Below, one piece after another: positions 1 through 11,901 of a stretch of 64,000 nt of DNA. Origin of the DNA: Bacillota bacterium (GTDB lineage Bacteria; Bacillota_A; Clostridia; Christensenellales; Aristaeellaceae). The notes beneath the pieces are model-generated. The model made no database searches. It was not told where the DNA came from and worked only from the letters and a program-made list of their open reading frames with translations. The stretch lies in contig JAEZSP010000037.1 of NCBI GenBank assembly GCA_023421735.1, positions 1-64,000 of the forward strand, read 5' to 3'. How positions within the stretch are numbered: the first letter of the stretch is position 1; every line of letters starts with the position of its first letter. Both the position numbers and the translations under genes were made by a program.

Positions 1-48
1 TGTCGCTTACAAAAAAAAACCCACAATTTTCTTTTGGGGGGGGGGGCG

Positions 49-63
49 GGGGGCTGCGCCCCC
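49..63 (-). terminator. Possible terminator hairpin of the PFOR gene, next to a G11 homopolymer
   Basis: Just past the PFOR stop codon the minus strand can fold a 6-bp GC stem (GGGGGC / GCCCCC, 3-nt loop). A run of 11 G at 36-46 and a run of 9 A at 11-19 (T run on the minus strand) follow. The T run is about 30 nt past the stem, so this is not a textbook intrinsic terminator. The homopolymer could also be a sequencing or assembly weak point. Confidence 0.4.
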
Positions 64-73
64 GGCCTTCGCC

Positions 74-3676
<3,603 letters not shown>

Positions 3677-3704
3677 CTAAGGAATGCATGAAACATCGTT
3701 TCTA

Positions 3705-3733
3705 ATTATAAGCCTGCCTGTATGCAAAGTCAA
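3705..3733 (-). promoter_or_regulatory. Promoter of the PFOR gene
   Basis: The minus strand reads TTGACT (3733-3728), 17 nt, TATAAT (3710-3705), a near-consensus housekeeping promoter about 55 bases upstream of the TTG start. Confidence 0.75.
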
Positions 3734-3785
3734 GCAAACTGCGTTAAAGCTCGACGAAGCTCAACAAACGATCCTTTTTGCATAG

Positions 3786-3814
3786 TTGCCTGATTTGCAC
3801 ACCTGTGCTATAAT
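3786..3814 (+). promoter_or_regulatory. Promoter of the phosphopantetheinyl transferase gene
   Basis: TTGCCT (3786-3791), 17 nt, TATAAT (3809-3814). The ATG of the next gene lies only six bases after the -10 box, so the predicted transcript start falls on or beside the start codon (see findings). Confidence 0.7.
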
Positions 3815-3820
3815 CCGCGC

Positions 3821-4471
3821 ATGAGTAAGGATTCATGCGTTCTGATCTATTTGGTTTTTGTAAAAGACGGCTTTCGGTATGAGGAAGGTGCGCTTTCCGA
3901 TGTGCGCAGGGCGAAAATTGCGCGGATCACAAACCCCGAGGCGAAAAAACTCTCCGCCGCGGCGGATCGGGCGCTTTCCTTCGCGCTTACCCAAAACGTG
4001 CCCGGCTATGTTCCGCCGCCCGCGCTTTCCTATGATGCGCAGGGCCGTCCCTGCGTCCCCGGCGCTTTTATCAGTATCGCGCACACGCGCGGCCTCGCAG
4101 CCTGTGTCCTTTCGTGCAGGCCTGTGGGGCTTGACGTTGAATGGGAACGCCCCATGAACCGTGCTCTCGCCCGGCGCATTCTTTCACCGGATGAAATGAC
4201 GGCATACACATCAAGCGCGGATCAAAATGAATTCCTTCTTTTAAAGTGGGTGGCAAAAGAAGCTTATCTGAAGCTGACGGGCGCGGGCATTGCGGGTGGA
4301 ATGCACCGATATACCGAAAAAGAAGATCGGATTGCCGATGCGGCGGGAGAGACATGCGCGCATATCGCCCGGCCGCACCTGCCCGGCTATCGAATCGCGG
4401 TCTGCCGGCAGCAATCCGTTGCCTATGAAATGATCGTCGTACCGCCGTCCACGACGGCACGCTCCGGATGA
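3821..4471 (+). CDS. 4'-phosphopantetheinyl transferase, Sfp/AcpT superfamily
   Basis: The 216-residue protein should transfer phosphopantetheine from CoA to a serine of an acyl or peptidyl carrier protein. The two family signatures are present: VGLDVEWERPMN (about residues 103-114, with the Mg-binding Asp) and KWVAKEAYLKLTG (about 143-155, the W..KEA..K motif). Length fits a compact Sfp-type enzyme. The ATG at 3821 has no Shine-Dalgarno sequence and sits at the expected transcription start, suggesting a leaderless mRNA. The N-terminal IYLVFVKD matches where the domain normally begins, so a later start is unlikely. No carrier-protein or polyketide/peptide synthetase gene is in the window, so its partner is unknown; holo-ACP synthesis is possible. 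Confidence 0.88.
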   Translation: MSKDSCVLIYLVFVKDGFRYEEGALSDVRRAKIARITNPEAKKLSAAADRALSFALTQNVPGYVPPPALSYDAQGRPCVPGAFISIAHTRGLAACVLSCRPVGLDVEWERPMNRALARRILSPDEMTAYTSSADQNEFLLLKWVAKEAYLKLTGAGIAGGMHRYTEKEDRIADAAGETCAHIARPHLPGYRIAVCRQQSVAYEMIVVPPSTTARSG

Positions 4472-4543
4472 TTTGTGATTCGCATCTCAAATCGCCAAGC
4501 TGTCTAGAGGTGCGGTTCATTTTTCCGGCGCGGGCATCTTTTT

Positions 4544-5614
4544 TTACAGCTTCCCCTCGAATACGCCCTGCGCAAAGTCGACGATCCATCGCCAGTCACG
4601 GGCGGCATACTCATGGCGACCGTTGCGGACGATCTGGAAGTTATGGCTCGGCACTCCTGTGAGTTCGAACGCGGGCTGTGCCGCGATGCGCGTGAGATAG
4701 GTGCCGTAGACGTTCGACCAAAGATCCTCGGTGCCTTCGATGGTGATGAGCGCACGCGGCGCGACCAACGCCTTCAAAAAGTGCAAATCAAAGGGAAGCC
4801 GATTCTCGTTCGCAATGGGGTAGGGCGCTTCGTCGGAGCCAAAGGGGTTGAGATTTGGGGAAAACCAATGGGGGAAGGCATGAACGATCCGGCCAAGGGA
4901 TTCGACTTTTGCGGGATCCTGTATGACTTCCTTTTCGTCGCCCAGGAAGCGGAAGCAGCCCGCGCCGCCGCAACCGGAGTTGATGGGCGCGACGATTGCA
5001 AAGCGCTCATCATAGGCACCCGCCGCAAGCGCGGCCTTGCCGTTGCGCGAGTGGCCGGTGCAGATCAGCTTTTTGGGATCGACGTAATCCGTGGTTACGA
5101 GGTGATCCGCCACCTTTGAAAAGCCCCAGCCCCACACGGCGGTCGCGGCCCAGCTCGCATTCGGATATGCGCGCCGCGCAGGAGAGGTGGTGTCGGCAGC
5201 GTCGTCTTTCAAGACTGCGTTGTAGTCGAATGCGGCGAGCACATAGCCGCGCGCGACCAATTCCGCGCCGATGGGGCAATCCTTTGCGTGTGGGAAGTAG
5301 GACCAGACGATTGCCGGAAATTTGCCGGCGCGATTCGGCCGATAGATGGAGACGTCAAAGAATTCTCCGCTTCCGATGTGCAGTCGCACCTCGTCGCGGA
5401 TGCCCTCGCCGCCATAGACCGGTGTGGAAGACAGGATCTCTCCGCGCGCGGGCGCATCGTTTTCGGGGCGTGTGCCGAGCATGTAGTGCGCGAGCATCTC
5501 TTTTATGTATGCGCGCCGCGCCTCCCATTTTTCGGGCGTATCTGCATCGCCGAGCACATCCGGCAAGGCATCGACGACCGGTAAAAGATCGATGGATTTA
5601 AAAAGTTCACCCAT
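4544..5614 (-). CDS. Alpha/beta-hydrolase, CE15 glucuronoyl-esterase-like
   Basis: The 356-residue protein has an alpha/beta-hydrolase fold. The nucleophile elbow GHSRNGKAALAAGAYDERF near residue 190, followed by SGCGGAGCFR, closely resembles the CE15 signature (G-x-SRNGKGA, then SG-x-GG). CE15 enzymes cleave ester bonds between glucuronic acid and lignin or other alcohols. A catalytic His is plausible in VPSHNFQIV near the C-terminus. There is no signal peptide, whereas many characterised CE15 esterases are secreted, so the substrate may be an imported oligosaccharide. I start at 5614 because GAGGAGGT is nine bases upstream; a TTG two codons earlier is too close. It stands alone, convergent with the transferase gene. 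Confidence 0.72.
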   Translation of the reverse strand: MGELFKSIDLLPVVDALPDVLGDADTPEKWEARRAYIKEMLAHYMLGTRPENDAPARGEILSSTPVYGGEGIRDEVRLHIGSGEFFDVSIYRPNRAGKFPAIVWSYFPHAKDCPIGAELVARGYVLAAFDYNAVLKDDAADTTSPARRAYPNASWAATAVWGWGFSKVADHLVTTDYVDPKKLICTGHSRNGKAALAAGAYDERFAIVAPINSGCGGAGCFRFLGDEKEVIQDPAKVESLGRIVHAFPHWFSPNLNPFGSDEAPYPIANENRLPFDLHFLKALVAPRALITIEGTEDLWSNVYGTYLTRIAAQPAFELTGVPSHNFQIVRNGRHEYAARDWRWIVDFAQGVFEGKL

Positions 5615-5636
5615 AAACAATTACCTCCTCGCATAC

Positions 5637-5665
5637 ATCTTATGCGACCTAACCGTTTCTGTCAA
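5637..5665 (-). promoter_or_regulatory. Promoter of the CE15-like esterase gene
   Basis: On the minus strand: TTGACA (5665-5660), 17 nt, TAAGAT (5642-5637), about 23 bases before the start codon, leaving room for the GAGGAGGT ribosome site. Confidence 0.65.
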
Positions 5666-5714
5666 TGGAAAATAATGCCCATTATGACGAATTTTTGACT
5701 GTTCGCGCCGCCAA

Positions 5715-5743
5715 TTGATTCCGCCTGTTTGGCGCTGTATACT
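5715..5743 (+). promoter_or_regulatory. Promoter of the ftsK operon
   Basis: TTGATT (5715-5720), 17 nt, TATACT (5738-5743). The ATG at 5779 is preceded by AGGAGG. Confidence 0.7.
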
Positions 5744-5778
5744 ATATCGTGTAGAAATCTTTATTTCAGGAGGTCGGA

Positions 5779-8241
5779 ATGACGGCTGCTCAGAGAAAAA
5801 AGGAACAGGCAAAGATGGTTGCACCCCGCTTCAACTGGCCGATCGCATGGTCGATCCTGTTTGGCGGGCTCGCGCTTTTGACGGCGTATGTCGTCGTGTT
5901 CGCGCCCACGGACGGCATGCTTTCGGGCATGCGCGTGGCAATGCGCGGACTGGGCGGGCATTTGTTCGTGCTGTTCCCACTTTTGTTCGTGTGGCTGTGC
6001 GTGCTTTCCGCATTTACGGCGGCAGGGAAAAAGGTCGCGCTCTGGCGCGTGCTTGCCAATCTCCTGCTCGTCATGTGCCTGTTGACGTCCGTCGAACTCT
6101 TCCATGTCGGGCGGCTTGTCGCCCTAAAGCCTTTTTTGAGCTGGGCGGACGGTGTGGTGAAGGCATATCGAGACGGACAGGGTGGCGGTGCGTTTGGCGC
6201 CATTCTGGCTGTGCCGCTTTATACGCATCTGGATGTGTGGGGCGGGCTGATCGTTGTTTTGGTGATTGTGACGCTGCTTCTTGCCGCGACGGGCAAGCTT
6301 TCAAAGCTTTCCCAACTCGTCAAGAGCGGTTCGCATGCCGCGGAGCAGAAGACGCGTGAGCGCCGCGCGAACCGCATATTTGAACCGGCTGAGGATACCA
6401 TGCTCGACAGCGCCTTCCCCGTGCGCAAGGCGAAGCAGCCCGCGCCGCAAAAAAGGCGCAAGCTCTATCAGGAGGATTTTGTCGCGGCGGCGGTTGCGCC
6501 GCAGAGCGCGCCGGAACCCGTCGTTGCGCCACCCGCAGATGAGCCGGAGATGGAGAAGCCGCTGCCCATGCCACGCGCAAAGGCGGAGTACGTGCCAGGC
6601 ACGAAGCCGCGCCCCTCGACGCGCAAGGCCGCCAAGGTGGAAAATCAGGTCACGGTGGACGAGCTTCGCATTGAACCCGACGACTACGAGCCCGAAGAAG
6701 CATCGCACGACGAGACACCCTTCGATATTCCCGCCTCCAATTACGTAAAATCCGTTAAGAAGCTGAAACGCGGCGCGGAGCCGCCTGCCGATCCGGAACA
6801 GGTTTACAATTATCCGCCCATCGACATGCTCCAGCAGGGACTCGTGCGGGAGACGGAGCAGGACAATGAGGCGGATCTCAAGAAGGCCAAACTCCTGGAG
6901 GAGACGCTGCGCTCCTTTGGCATCCAGACGAAATTGACCGGCATTGCGCATGGGCCTGCCGTCACGCGCTTTGAACTCCAGCCTGCCCCGGGTGTGAAGG
7001 TGAGTCGTATCACCGCGCTTGCGGACGACATCGCGCTCAACCTCGCGGCCATTCGCGTGCGCATTGAGGCACCCATCCCCGGCAAGGCCGCCGTGGGCGT
7101 AGAGGTGCCGAACGATAAAGTGGAAACCGTACCTCTGCGCAGCGTACTTGAGAGCGGGGACGCCGTGCGTCATACGTCGCGCGTGGCGGTCGGACTTGGA
7201 AAGGACAACTCCGGGCGCTACATCGTTGCGGATGTCGCGAAGATGCCGCACGTGCTGATCGCGGGCCAGACGGGCTCGGGCAAATCCGTGTGCATCAACT
7301 CGATCATCATGTCCATCCTCTACCGCGCCACGCCCGACGAAGTAAAGCTGATTCTCATCGATCCGAAGGTCGTGGAGCTGTCGGTTTATAATGAGATTCC
7401 GCACCTCATTGCCCCCGTCGTGACCGACCCCAAAAAGGCTGCCAGCGCGCTCGAATGGGCTGTTATGGAGATGCAGACGCGCTATAAAAAATTTGCGGAG
7501 CGCGGCGTCCGGGACCATAAGGGTTATAACAAGGCACTCAAAGAGGGCGAAAAGCCCATGCCGCAGATCATCATCATCATCGACGAGCTGGCCGATCTCA
7601 TGATCGTGGCGCCGGGCGAGGTGGAGGATTCCATCTGTCGGCTTGCGCAGCTTGCGCGCGCCGCGGGCATGCATCTGGTCATCGCGACGCAGCGCCCGTC
7701 CGTCAACGTTATCACCGGTGTCATCAAGGCGAACATCCCGACCCGTATTGCTTTCCTCGTCGCCTCCCAGGTGGACAGCCGTACCATCATCGATCACGGC
7801 GGCGCGGAAAAGCTACTTGGTTACGGCGATATGCTATTTGTGCCCTCGGGCATCCAGAAGCCCATGCGCGTACAGGGCGCGTGGGTGTCCGACGAGGAGG
7901 TGCACGCGGTCGTCGAGCACATCAAGTCCCATCACGGTGCGGAATACGACGAGGATGTGACCGAGAAGATCGAGAACGCAACCCTTTCGGATGCTGAGAA
8001 GGATGAGGAGCCGGACGATGCAGACCCGCGCCTTCCGGAGGCCATCGATATCGTCATGGAGGCCGGGCAGGCATCGATCTCCATGCTGCAAAGGCGCATG
8101 CGCGTGGGTTATTCCCGCGCGGGCCGCCTGATTGACGACATGTTCAAACGCGGCATCGTCTCGGAGGCGGACGGCGCGAAGCCGCGCACCGTGCTCATCT
8201 CGCGTGACGAATACAGACGGCTTTTTGAGGACGGAGAATGA
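5779..8241 (+). CDS. ftsK: DNA translocase FtsK/SpoIIIE family
   Basis: The 820-residue protein is a membrane-anchored ATP-driven DNA pump that clears chromosomes from the division or sporulation septum. About four hydrophobic segments lie between residues 15 and 175. A charged, Pro-rich linker follows (about 190-340), then the RecA-like motor with Walker A GQTGSGKS (about 494-502) and Walker B IIIIDELADLM (about 597-607). The C-terminal winged-helix gamma domain (about 755-815, with SISMLQRRMRVGYSRAGRLID) reads the polar DNA motifs. Sequence alone does not separate SpoIIIE from a vegetative FtsK. The DUF503 gene starts inside its stop codon (ATGA overlap), and the NUDIX gene follows, so the three are co-transcribed. 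Confidence 0.95.
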   Translation: MTAAQRKKEQAKMVAPRFNWPIAWSILFGGLALLTAYVVVFAPTDGMLSGMRVAMRGLGGHLFVLFPLLFVWLCVLSAFTAAGKKVALWRVLANLLLVMCLLTSVELFHVGRLVALKPFLSWADGVVKAYRDGQGGGAFGAILAVPLYTHLDVWGGLIVVLVIVTLLLAATGKLSKLSQLVKSGSHAAEQKTRERRANRIFEPAEDTMLDSAFPVRKAKQPAPQKRRKLYQEDFVAAAVAPQSAPEPVVAPPADEPEMEKPLPMPRAKAEYVPGTKPRPSTRKAAKVENQVTVDELRIEPDDYEPEEASHDETPFDIPASNYVKSVKKLKRGAEPPADPEQVYNYPPIDMLQQGLVRETEQDNEADLKKAKLLEETLRSFGIQTKLTGIAHGPAVTRFELQPAPGVKVSRITALADDIALNLAAIRVRIEAPIPGKAAVGVEVPNDKVETVPLRSVLESGDAVRHTSRVAVGLGKDNSGRYIVADVAKMPHVLIAGQTGSGKSVCINSIIMSILYRATPDEVKLILIDPKVVELSVYNEIPHLIAPVVTDPKKAASALEWAVMEMQTRYKKFAERGVRDHKGYNKALKEGEKPMPQIIIIIDELADLMIVAPGEVEDSICRLAQLARAAGMHLVIATQRPSVNVITGVIKANIPTRIAFLVASQVDSRTIIDHGGAEKLLGYGDMLFVPSGIQKPMRVQGAWVSDEEVHAVVEHIKSHHGAEYDEDVTEKIENATLSDAEKDEEPDDADPRLPEAIDIVMEAGQASISMLQRRMRVGYSRAGRLIDDMFKRGIVSEADGAKPRTVLISRDEYRRLFEDGE

Positions 8242-8519
8242 TTGTGCTGGTGGTGACACTGCACCTGCGTGCCGTTTGGTGCAGGTCTTTAAAGGATAAG
8301 CGCGCGGAAGTCAAAAAGCTCGTCATGGGGCTTCGAAACACATTCAATGTCTCTGCCTGTGAATCCGGGGCGCAGGACGACCGCCAGATGATCGAGATTT
8401 CGGTGTGTTCGCTTGCATTTGATCGCGGACAGGCGGATTCCATCGAGCAGTCGTTGGAGGAATATGTGCTGTCAAAAACGGACGCCGTGCTCCTCGCGAC
8501 CGAGACAGAGTTCAGATAG
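8238..8519 (+). CDS. DUF503 family protein (YlxP-like)
   Basis: A 93-residue protein whose sequence (ILVVTLHLRAVWCRSLKDKR near the N-terminus, and WCRSLKDKRAEVKKL) matches the DUF503/YlxP pattern of L....SLKDKR..VK. Members are small ferredoxin-like-fold proteins, in some genomes next to rbfA and infB; the function is not established. Here it is coupled to ftsK by a 4-base ATGA overlap, with GGAG upstream inside ftsK, and lies 8 bases before the NUDIX gene. This placement away from the translation-factor cluster is unremarkable but gives no functional clue. Confidence 0.82.
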   Translation: MIVLVVTLHLRAVWCRSLKDKRAEVKKLVMGLRNTFNVSACESGAQDDRQMIEISVCSLAFDRGQADSIEQSLEEYVLSKTDAVLLATETEFR

Positions 8520-8527
8520 GAGAAAAC

Positions 8528-9079
8528 ATGCTGACGCGCGTACGCGAAACGATTGAAAAATACGAACCGAAATGCGAGCAGGAATCGGCAGATCAGGCGC
8601 AGATGCTCGCCTTTCTTGACCGCAATCCCGATTGCCTCACCCGCGAAAACGGGATTGCGCATTTTACCGCCTCATCGTGGATTGTCGATCCCGCGCGCAC
8701 ACAGGCGCTCATGATCTACCACAACATCTATCAATCCTGGTCGTGGACGGGCGGGCATGCGGATGGAGATTCCGATCTCCTCGCGGTTGCTTTGCGCGAA
8801 GCGGAGGAGGAGACGGGCGCGCATGCTGTGCCTGCGTCCACGGATCCGATTTCCGTCGAAAGCCTGTGCGTCTTTGGGCATGTAAAGCGCGGAAGGTATG
8901 TTTCTGCGCACATCCACATGAACGTCAGTTACCTGCTGATCGCCGATCCCGACGCGCCCGTCCGCCCCAAAAAGGATGAGAACAGCGGTGTGCGATGGAT
9001 TGCATGTTCGGACGTTCGTGAAGCGTGCTCCGAGCCCGACATGCAGCTCATTTACGAGAAATTGATCAATCGTACATAA
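8528..9079 (+). CDS. NUDIX hydrolase
   Basis: A 183-residue hydrolase predicted to cleave a nucleoside diphosphate linked to another group. The Nudix box runs from about residue 75 to 97: GHADGDSDLLAVALREAEEETG. It keeps the REAEEETG metal-binding core, but the first Glu of the G-x5-E spacing is Ser. The WSWTGGHADGD entry resembles a subfamily of small Nudix proteins with GGHADGD. The N-terminal ~60 residues are helical and charged. It is the last gene of the ftsK operon, with a RBS (TAGGAGAAA) six bases upstream. The substrate cannot be told from sequence. Confidence 0.88.
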   Translation: MLTRVRETIEKYEPKCEQESADQAQMLAFLDRNPDCLTRENGIAHFTASSWIVDPARTQALMIYHNIYQSWSWTGGHADGDSDLLAVALREAEEETGAHAVPASTDPISVESLCVFGHVKRGRYVSAHIHMNVSYLLIADPDAPVRPKKDENSGVRWIACSDVREACSEPDMQLIYEKLINRT

Positions 9080-9095
9080 ACAGTTGTTTTTATAC

Positions 9096-9125
9096 TTGTC
9101 ATTTCGTCATATTTTATGGTAAAAT
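9096..9125 (+). promoter_or_regulatory. Promoter of the first deacetylase-like gene
   Basis: TTGTCA (9096-9101), 18 nt, TAAAAT (9120-9125), about 30 bases upstream of the chosen ATG at 9155 and overlapping an earlier in-frame ATG at 9116, which therefore cannot be the start if this promoter is used. Confidence 0.55.
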
Positions 9126-9154
9126 ATGGCAGGACGACAAGGGGGAAAAGGCAT

Positions 9155-10402
9155 ATGCCGAAATACGTCAGGCCGGGGCGCCACAGCCGCCGGCAGAGGG
9201 TGCGTTTTCTCTGGGTTTTTGCGGCGATTTTCGTCCTTGGAATCGTTTTGACTGTCACTGTACTCGTGGTGCGCAAAGATGCCGCACCTGATTTCGTCGT
9301 CGCGTCTGCCGGAGCCGCGCCCATTGCGCCGATATCCGTGCCGACCGAAACCGCGCCCATTGCGCCGACATCCGTGCCGACCGAAACCGCGCCCATTGCG
9401 CCGACATCCGCGTCTGCCGGAGCCGCAACCATTACGTCGACCGCGGAACCCGTCCTGCAGACGAAGTCGCCCAAATACCGCGTCGTCATGCCCACGCCCA
9501 TTGCGGAAGGCTATCTCCCCATCTTTCAAAAAGGAGAGACGAACGAAAAGATCATCGCCATTACCGTGGATGACTTTTTCCAGTTTGAAAATGCGCGCAA
9601 GATCATCGACTGCGCCATTGAGAACGGTGCAAAGCTCACCATCTTTCCCATTGGCAAAAACGCCGTGCGTGAGGGGTTGAAGGACACGATCCGTTACGCC
9701 CATGAGAACGGCATGGAGATTGAAAATCATACTTATGAACATCGCTCGTTATACAAAATGAACGACGAAGCGATGGCGCGGCAGATCTATTTTCAGTGCC
9801 TGTCCATCGATTCCGTTCTCGGCGTCGATTATCAGGAGCATTTCTTCCGTCCCATGGGCGGCGACGGGCGCGATGACCAGCGCACCCATCAATACGTCAA
9901 GCAGCTGGGCATGTACGGGATTGCGCACTGGTCGGTCTCCGGCAGCGGAACGGGAATTCATAAGCTGATTGACACCCTCGAGCCCGGTAACATATACCTT
10001 TTTCATACGACGGATGCGGACACCAAAAAGCTCGAGAAATTGATTCCCGCTGCAATTGAGGCGGGTTATACGCTCGTGACGCTCAATGAAATGTTCGGTT
10101 TTCCGGATAACGAAGTGACGGAATTGACCAAGGACATCAATAAGGACGAAATTCCGTCCCTCGAACCCTATGCGCAAACGCCGCGCACATATGAAAAAGG
10201 GAATTTCATCTGGCAGGTGAATATCATTCAGCAGCGGCTTAATGCGCTGGGGTACCTGAACGAAAAGGCGGATGGCGTCTACGGCGACGCGACCGCGCAT
10301 GCGATTGGAAATTTCCAGAAGGCGGCGGGGATTGAAGTCACGGGGAAGGCCGATCCCGCGACACAGGAGGCGCTCTTTTCGGACGATGCAAAGGCGCGGT
10401 AG
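9155..10402 (+). CDS. Membrane-anchored polysaccharide-deacetylase-like protein with peptidoglycan-binding domain (copy 1)
   Basis: The 415-residue protein starts at 9155, five bases after GGGGGAAAAG; a further ATG at 9116 lies inside the promoter. One N-terminal transmembrane helix (about residues 18-40) places the rest outside the cell. A Pro/Thr/Ala linker contains near-identical repeats of APIAPTSVPTET (about 55-95). The catalytic-type domain (about 115-320) is related to CE4/NodB deacetylases: HTYEH keeps the metal-binding H-x3-H pattern and FFRPMGGDG the RxP motif, but the usual TFDDG is TVDDFFQ. The C-terminal ~65 residues form a PG_binding_1 repeat (VNIIQQRLNALGYL, then DGVYGDATAHAI). 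Likely a cell-wall glycan-modifying or wall-binding protein. A paralogue follows 62 bases later. Confidence 0.85.
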   Translation: MPKYVRPGRHSRRQRVRFLWVFAAIFVLGIVLTVTVLVVRKDAAPDFVVASAGAAPIAPISVPTETAPIAPTSVPTETAPIAPTSASAGAATITSTAEPVLQTKSPKYRVVMPTPIAEGYLPIFQKGETNEKIIAITVDDFFQFENARKIIDCAIENGAKLTIFPIGKNAVREGLKDTIRYAHENGMEIENHTYEHRSLYKMNDEAMARQIYFQCLSIDSVLGVDYQEHFFRPMGGDGRDDQRTHQYVKQLGMYGIAHWSVSGSGTGIHKLIDTLEPGNIYLFHTTDADTKKLEKLIPAAIEAGYTLVTLNEMFGFPDNEVTELTKDINKDEIPSLEPYAQTPRTYEKGNFIWQVNIIQQRLNALGYLNEKADGVYGDATAHAIGNFQKAAGIEVTGKADPATQEALFSDDAKAR

Positions 10403-10464
10403 AACAGGCCGCAGGATCCGGCCTCCGGTCGCCTGACCGGAAGTGAAATACAGATGAGGCAAAT

Positions 10465-11721
10465 ATGGCATACAATAGACATCGGCGCGCGCGCCGCAGG
10501 AAAAGTTATTTGGTTTTGGGGATATCGGTCGGTATTTTTATTTGTTTGGCAATCGGCTTAACCTCGGCGCTGCTCATGGGCAGGCCGGCACCCGATGAGG
10601 CGCAGCACCCCTCGCTCGTCGCCCTCCTGGCCCCGGCGCAAACCCCAGGCGTATCGGCGTCGACAACCGCACAGGCTGACGCAACGGCGACAAGTCCGGA
10701 CGCGGGAACAGCCGCTCCTACATCGGGTGTGACCGCAATGCCGACGTCTGCGCTGGCGGAAGCAGTGGCGGGAGATACCGATGAAACAGTGACGGAGACC
10801 GCATGGCCCGTCGATTTGACGGAAGACGACTATCTGCCCATCTATCGCAAGGCGAGCACGGATGAAAAAGTCATCGCCGTGACCATTGACGACATGTACC
10901 AATTTCAAAACGCCGTGGATATCGTCGATCTCGCGCTCGCCAATGGCGCGAAGCTTACGCTTTTTCCAGTCGGGAAAAACGCCATGCGCGATGGGTTGAG
11001 CGGGACGCTGCGGTTTGCATACGAGAACGGTTTTGAAATTGAAAATCATACATACGACCATGTAGGGCTATATAAGCTCAACGATCAGAAAATGGCGAAA
11101 GAGGTCTATTACCAGGCGCTCTCGGTCGATTATGCGCTGGGCGTTTCGTATCAGCAGCACTTCTTTCGCCCCTATGGCGGCGACGGGCTCGACGATCAGC
11201 GCACGCACCTGTATGCGCGGCAGCTCGGCATGCTCGGCATCGCCAGCTGGTCCGTTTCCGGCAGCGACACGCCCGCCGACAAGTTGGAAGATACCCTTGC
11301 ACCGGGCAATGTGTATCTGTTTCACACGACGGATTCAGACACGAAAAAGCTTCGGAGCTTTATTCCCGCAGCCGTTGCGGCCGGGTATCGACTTGTGACG
11401 CTCAACGAGCTGTTTGGCCTGCCGGACAACGAGGTGACTGCGCTCACAAAGCCGATCACCGACTATGAAATTCCGCCTGTTGACTCATATCAGCTTGCCC
11501 CCCGCGTCTATAAAAAGGGCAATTTCCTTTGGGGTGTGAATCTCATTCAGCAGCGGTTACATGAACTTGGTTATTTGAAGGGAAAACCGGACGGCATTTA
11601 CGGCGAGACCACGGTGTCGGCGGTGAAGAGCTTCCAAACGAAGAACGGTCTCAAGTCGAACGGAAAGTGTAATCTCTCCACGCAGCAGATGCTTTTTTCG
11701 CAGGATGCGAAATCCAAATAG
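10465..11721 (+). CDS. Membrane-anchored polysaccharide-deacetylase-like protein with peptidoglycan-binding domain (copy 2)
   Basis: The 418-residue protein is a tandem paralogue of the upstream gene with the same architecture. A basic N-terminus (YNRHRRARRRK) precedes one transmembrane helix (about 15-37), a low-complexity Ala/Thr/Pro linker (about 38-110), a NodB-like domain (about 115-325) and a C-terminal PG_binding_1 repeat (VNLIQQRLHELGYL, DGIYGETTVSAV). The motifs read TIDDMYQ, HTYDH and FFRPYGGDG. As in copy 1, the Gly after the metal-binding Asp pair is lost, so deacetylase activity needs testing. The linkers have diverged more than the domains. The two genes are probably one transcript; a 6-bp hairpin (CCGGTC/GACCGG) without a T run lies between them. 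Confidence 0.85.
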   Translation: MAYNRHRRARRRKSYLVLGISVGIFICLAIGLTSALLMGRPAPDEAQHPSLVALLAPAQTPGVSASTTAQADATATSPDAGTAAPTSGVTAMPTSALAEAVAGDTDETVTETAWPVDLTEDDYLPIYRKASTDEKVIAVTIDDMYQFQNAVDIVDLALANGAKLTLFPVGKNAMRDGLSGTLRFAYENGFEIENHTYDHVGLYKLNDQKMAKEVYYQALSVDYALGVSYQQHFFRPYGGDGLDDQRTHLYARQLGMLGIASWSVSGSDTPADKLEDTLAPGNVYLFHTTDSDTKKLRSFIPAAVAAGYRLVTLNELFGLPDNEVTALTKPITDYEIPPVDSYQLAPRVYKKGNFLWGVNLIQQRLHELGYLKGKPDGIYGETTVSAVKSFQTKNGLKSNGKCNLSTQQMLFSQDAKSK

Positions 11722-11901
11722 CAAGGGCAACCCCGCACAATTCGGCGGCACGATGGCGGTTGCTTTTCCGCCATATGCCCCTTGCAAGTATCTTGATTTA
11801 CCGCCAGTAAACCTTCGATATTTGCAATTGCATCTGACGAAAAATCCGCACGCCATCGCACCACTTCATTTGTGCGGTTTTGACCTAAGGGGGAATGGCA
11901 A
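11722..11901 (+). other. Intergenic region between copy 2 and the methyltransferase
   Basis: 180 bases without a gene. A small hairpin GGCGG-N8-CCGCC lies near 11755-11772, and GCAAGGGC near 11721 pairs with GCCCCTTGC near 11777. I see no clear T-rich terminator or consensus promoter. The ribosome site AAGGGGG (11888-11894) belongs to the next gene. Confidence 0.4.

Noticed and set aside
9331..9425. Short direct repeats resembling a CRISPR or tandem array
   Set aside because: The repeats are in frame and encode the APIAPTSVPTET linker of the membrane protein; there are no unique spacers.
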